Part shown: positions 60,964 through 64,000 of the stretch, in pieces
Layout of the letters: each line of letters opens with the position of its first letter
Position numbering within the stretch: the first letter of the stretch is position 1
NCBI GenBank assembly: GCA_016930715.1
Contig: JAFGGC010000027.1
Location: 1 to 64,000, forward strand
Source of the DNA: Endomicrobiales bacterium
GTDB taxonomy: Bacteria; Elusimicrobiota; Endomicrobiia; Endomicrobiales; JAFGGC01
DNA length: 64,000 nt
Direction of reading: 5' to 3'
Position numbers and translations under genes: made by a program
Notes under the pieces: generated by a model
The model's input: the letters and a program-made list of their open reading frames with translations, nothing else
Database searches by the model: none
Told to the model about the DNA's origin: nothing

Positions 60964-62286
60964 ATGACACAGGAAACTAAATTAGGGCTCTTCGTTCTCG
61001 CGGCGGTGACGGCGCTGGTCGTTTCCATCGCGCTTCTCGGCGACTTTCAGTTCCAGAGCAGGTACAAGCTGAACATTCTTTTCAACGACATCGCGGGACT
61101 GCCTTCGAAAGCAAAGGTCAAGATAGCCGGCGTGGAGGTCGGCACCGTCAAGGAGATCACCCTTGAGGAGAACAAGGCCAAGGTCACGGTCTGGATAAAA
61201 GAAGGCATCGTGATACGTTCGGACGCGCAGGCGAGCATAGTCGCGACCGGCCTCATCGGCTCGAAGTACCTCGAGCTGACCGTAGGCAAGAAAGGCTCGC
61301 CAGACCTCAAGGACGGGGACGTGATAACGGGCATAGACCCGATATCCATCGACAAGGTCATAGCGTCCGTTATGGAACAGCTGGACGGCATGTCACAGGC
61401 TTTCAAGGGCAAGGAGGGCCAGGGCATAGTGCAGAACCTGGACGCGGCGCTCGCCAACATCAGGGAGGTTTCCGAAACTCTCAAGAAAACGGTAACGCAG
61501 CACGAACAGGAACTTTCCGACATAGTCGAAAACGTCCACGCTTTCACGAAAGACATGGCCGAGATAACGGCCGAAAACAAAGAGGCGATCAAGACTACCA
61601 TCAGGGATATAAGCGAAGCCGTCGCCAAGCTCGACAGGATAATGACAAAACTCGAGAAAGGCGAAGGAACGCTCGGCAAGCTTATGACCGACGAAGAGAT
61701 GGGGGAAGACTTAAAGAAATCCTTCAAGGAGATAAAAGAGACCGTCCAGGAGACGAAGCGCGTGATGAGGAGACTGAACCTGATAGAGACAAGCTGGGAC
61801 TACAAGCTTCGCTACGATACCGAGAACAGCGTCGCCAAGAGCGACCTCGGCCTCAAGATATCGCCGCGGCCGGGCAAATACTACTATATCGGCGGTTCGA
61901 ACCTCGGCGACACGAATACGAAAGACCCCGAAGACAGGAACACCATAAACGCTTTGGTCGGCAGGGAGTGGGAGTTCGCGCAGGTGTACGGCGGGGTGAT
62001 CCGTTCGAAAGGCGGCGTCGGCGGAAGCGTAAAACCGTTTTACAAGTGGAATTATCTTAGCCGCCTGGAATTCACCGCCGAAGGCTACGATTTCGGCAGG
62101 GACGTGCCCGTAGCCAAGGCGAAAGTGAACCTTGGGGCAAGGGTAAAGCTGGCAAACTGGGCGTACGTCGGGGCGCAAAACGAAGACGTTTACGATATTA
62201 ACAACACGAATGTTTACGGCAATCTTGTCATACGCGACGACGACATAGCCTACATTCTCGGGCTGGTTGGATTGGCCAAACCGTAA
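60964..62286 (+). CDS. mlaD: MlaD-like MCE protein with barrel-like C-terminal domain
   Basis: 440 residues, against about 180 for E. coli MlaD. One N-terminal TM (LGLFVLAAVTALVVSIALLG), one MCE domain (about 35-120; DIAGLPSKAKVKIAGVEVGT, ASIVATGLIGSKYLELTVG), a long helical segment (about 130-275) and a C-terminal part (about 280-440) of alternating beta segments rich in Tyr/Trp/Gly (WDYKLRYDTENS, GKYYYIGGSNLG). The tail looks like an outer-membrane barrel, so one protein may bridge both membranes, as described for Veillonella MlaD. MlaA and MlaC genes are not nearby. Confidence 0.88.
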   Translation: MTQETKLGLFVLAAVTALVVSIALLGDFQFQSRYKLNILFNDIAGLPSKAKVKIAGVEVGTVKEITLEENKAKVTVWIKEGIVIRSDAQASIVATGLIGSKYLELTVGKKGSPDLKDGDVITGIDPISIDKVIASVMEQLDGMSQAFKGKEGQGIVQNLDAALANIREVSETLKKTVTQHEQELSDIVENVHAFTKDMAEITAENKEAIKTTIRDISEAVAKLDRIMTKLEKGEGTLGKLMTDEEMGEDLKKSFKEIKETVQETKRVMRRLNLIETSWDYKLRYDTENSVAKSDLGLKISPRPGKYYYIGGSNLGDTNTKDPEDRNTINALVGREWEFAQVYGGVIRSKGGVGGSVKPFYKWNYLSRLEFTAEGYDFGRDVPVAKAKVNLGARVKLANWAYVGAQNEDVYDINNTNVYGNLVIRDDDIAYILGLVGLAKP

Positions 62287-62291
62287 CAGAA

Positions 62292-62436
62292 AGCAATTTC
62301 GAAACTGCAAAAATATACGGCAATTACGAAGCTGCAATCTCGAATCTCGAAAACAGAAACATAATCATAAGGCATGTTTCAAGTATTGGGTGTTGAAGTT
62401 TTTCGAAATTCGAAATTGGTTTTTCGAGATTGTCCA
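62292..62436. repeat. Intergenic TTTCGAAATT palindromic element, copy 3
   Basis: GCAATTTCGAAACTGC near 62292 opens it; the right arm TTTTTCGAAATTCGAAATTG (62400-62419) is identical to that of copy 2, followed by TTTTTCGAGATTGTCC. It lies upstream of radA and creates a spurious in-frame N-terminal extension of that gene. Confidence 0.72.
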
Positions 62437-62455
62437 AGTAAAGCGTGGTAAAAAA

Positions 62456-63823
62456 TTGAAAGCATCTAAAATTAAAACAATCTTCAGGTGCCAGAACTGC
62501 GGCTACTCTTCCGCAAAGTGGCTCGGCCGCTGCCCGGACTGCGGCGGTTGGAACACCCTCACCGAAGAGCAACAGCAATCCCAAAGCCCGTCAAAGTTTT
62601 CAAGGAACCTCACCGGGTTTTCTTCCGAAGTAATGCCTCTCGGGAACGTTTCCACCGCCGATTTCAAGCGCGTAAAGACAGGCATATTCGAATTCGACAG
62701 GATGCTCGGCGGCGGGATAGTGCCGGGTTCGATAATACTCCTCGGCGGCACGCCGGGTATAGGAAAATCCACCCTCATGCTGCAGGTATCCGAGGCGCTT
62801 TCAAAAGACAGGAAGGTGCTTTACGTCTCGGGCGAGGAATCGCCATCCCAGATAAAGTCCAGGGCCGACAGGCTGAGCCTCAAGGCCTCGGGCGTATTGC
62901 TTGCCTCCGAGACCAACCTTGAGAACATACTTGAGGCCGTCAAGAACCATAAGCCCGAAGTGGTCATCGTGGATTCCATACAGACCATATACCGCTCCGA
63001 CCTTTCCGGGGCGCCGGGTTCCGTGGGCCAGGTGAGGGAATGCGCGGCAGAGTTCCTTAGGATAGCCAAATCAAGGGGTGTCACCGTCTTTCTTCTTGGC
63101 CACGTGACAAAGGAAGGGGACCTTGCGGGGCCTCGGGTCCTTGAGCACATAGTCGACACGGTTCTGTATTTCGAGACGGAACGCCAGCAGGTTTACAGGA
63201 TATTGCGGGCCTTCAAGAATCGTTTCGGCCCGACGTCCGAGATAGGGATTTTTGAAATGGGCGGCGAGGGTTTGAAAGAGGTAAAAAATCCGTCGCAGAT
63301 ATTCCTTGGAGAACGCTCAAGTACGGTGGCCGGCAACGTTGTCGTGCCGGCGATAGAGGGCACGAGGCCGCTCCTGCTTGAGGTCCAGGCGCTTGTTTCC
63401 CGCACGAATTTTGGATTTCCGAAGAGGATGGTACAGGGCTACGACACCAACAAGGTCACGATAATAATAGCCGTGCTTGAAAAGCGTGTGGGACTGCACC
63501 TTGAGACTCAGGACGTTTTCGTCAACATCGCCGGCGGCGTCAAGATAAAGGAACCTGGCGCGGAGCTGGGCATTGCCTGCGCGATAGCCTCTGGCAACGC
63601 GAACTTCATCTGCCCGCCGAAGACTGTAATACTCGGAGAGGTCGGCCTTGCGGGAGAAGTGAGGTCAATTTCGCAGGTGGCGGAAAGGCTCTCCGAGTCC
63701 GAAAAGCTCGGTTTTGAGAAGGCGATTGTCCCTAAAAGCAATCTTAAGAGCCTGAATTACAAGGGCAAGATAGAGATACTCGGAGTAGAAACGGTCCAGC
63801 AGGCCATTGAGCAAATAAAATAG
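62456..63823 (+). CDS. radA: DNA repair protein RadA
   Basis: 455 residues from a probable TTG at 62456. No good Shine-Dalgarno site exists, but family alignment puts the start just before FRCQNCGYSSAKWLGRC. The four-cysteine zinc finger (CQNC, CPDC), Walker A GGTPGIGKSTLML, the KNRFG motif in FKNRFGPTSEIGIFEM and the Lon-like C-terminal domain (GGVKIKEPGAELGIACAIA, GEVGLAGEVRSISQVAERL) are complete. RadA processes recombination branches. An earlier start would read through the palindromic repeat and is unlikely. Confidence 0.93.
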   Translation: MKASKIKTIFRCQNCGYSSAKWLGRCPDCGGWNTLTEEQQQSQSPSKFSRNLTGFSSEVMPLGNVSTADFKRVKTGIFEFDRMLGGGIVPGSIILLGGTPGIGKSTLMLQVSEALSKDRKVLYVSGEESPSQIKSRADRLSLKASGVLLASETNLENILEAVKNHKPEVVIVDSIQTIYRSDLSGAPGSVGQVRECAAEFLRIAKSRGVTVFLLGHVTKEGDLAGPRVLEHIVDTVLYFETERQQVYRILRAFKNRFGPTSEIGIFEMGGEGLKEVKNPSQIFLGERSSTVAGNVVVPAIEGTRPLLLEVQALVSRTNFGFPKRMVQGYDTNKVTIIIAVLEKRVGLHLETQDVFVNIAGGVKIKEPGAELGIACAIASGNANFICPPKTVILGEVGLAGEVRSISQVAERLSESEKLGFEKAIVPKSNLKSLNYKGKIEILGVETVQQAIEQIK

Positions 63824-63839
63824 TGTATAAGGCCAATTT

Positions 63840-64000
63840 ATGGAATTGATTATTGCAATTATCGGGACATTAATTACTTTATTAAGCTTCGGTTACGCTA
63901 TATATGCGAACAAGAGACATACGAAGCTATTAAATTGTAACCGAGAACAGGCTTGGGAAATTTATAGACAATCAGGGAGTGTGCTTGGGGCTTATCAAGA
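63840..64000 (+). CDS. Partial CDS, small membrane-anchored protein of unknown function
   Basis: An open frame from ATG 63840 runs off the window (at least 53 residues). It starts with a hydrophobic segment (IIAIIGTLITLLSFGYAIY) and then NREQAWEIYRQSGSVLGAYQ. The pattern is like widespread short hypothetical proteins with an N-terminal anchor. Its start is 16 bp after the radA stop. I do not know its function. Confidence 0.6.
   Translation, partial: MELIIAIIGTLITLLSFGYAIYANKRHTKLLNCNREQAWEIYRQSGSVLGAYQ

Noticed and set aside
62267-62455. N-terminal extension of radA from an upstream ATG
   Set aside because: The extra 63 codons read through the palindromic repeat and the end of mlaD; RadA proteins start just before the zinc finger.

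Overview
The window reads as one contiguous stretch of an uncultured diderm (two-membrane) bacterium, moderately GC-rich and densely coded. Diderm status rests on a TolC-type efflux protein, an MCE (Mla) lipid-transport set whose MlaD-like protein carries an outer-membrane-barrel-like tail, a PorV-like barrel, a lipoprotein and a meso-DAP lysine pathway. The gene mix (CheC/CheD chemotaxis, FlgD-Ig and PorV domains, a CHASE2 Ser/Thr kinase, intergenic TTTCGAAATT palindromes) resembles deep-branching candidate phyla such as Omnitrophota, Elusimicrobiota or Goldbacteria. I cannot fix the phylum from the sequence alone.

Layout. 1-10.9 kb (+): FkbM methyltransferase; YjbQ-RsmD-PD-(D/E)XK nuclease; arginine genes argB-argD-argG-argH; TolC-like, patatin and TPR proteins, closed by a terminator. 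10.9-15.0 kb (-): a phospho-signalling operon of CHASE2 Ser/Thr kinase, PP2C phosphatase and FHA protein, divergent from lysA-dapF-dapA-dapB (15.3-19.0 kb). 19.1-21.6 kb: an exported protein of unknown family, a GIDE/EF-hand membrane protein and LemA. 21.9-37.7 kb: a 15-gene chemosensory operon (cheW, two ABC-type binding proteins, MCP, cheR, cheY, cheB with an extra domain, cheA, REC-PAS, an enlarged FtsA-like ATPase, two cheC, cheD, cheY, and a receiver-TM-beta-propeller protein). 37.7-38.3 kb: two tandem c-di-GMP-I (GEMM) riboswitches, each followed by a terminator. 38.3-54.9 kb: FlgD-Ig-like exported protein, PorV-like/TPR protein, a FliF-FliG-TPR fusion, three long coiled-coil proteins, a LysM lipoprotein, and a coiled-coil/pseudo-receiver/TM/beta-propeller protein. 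55.0-64.0 kb: housekeeping genes rpsF-ssb-rpsR-rplI-dnaB-alr, then mlaE-mlaF-mlaD, radA and one partial gene.

The most interesting part is 21.9-54.9 kb. I infer that it encodes a chemotaxis-controlled, c-di-GMP-repressible envelope machine built from a flagellar-switch fragment (FliF RBM3 + TM + FliG middle/C domains in one chain) plus giant coiled coils, with no other flagellar gene in the window. The 1851-residue coiled-coil protein carries a 61-residue repeat whose register I could follow by counting from residue 59 to 1706 (28 sites, exactly 27 periods, with weak sites in the middle). Similar TM-beta-propeller modules close both the chemosensory operon and the coiled-coil cluster. A gliding or filament-rotating machine is the leading interpretation; it is not demonstrated by sequence alone.
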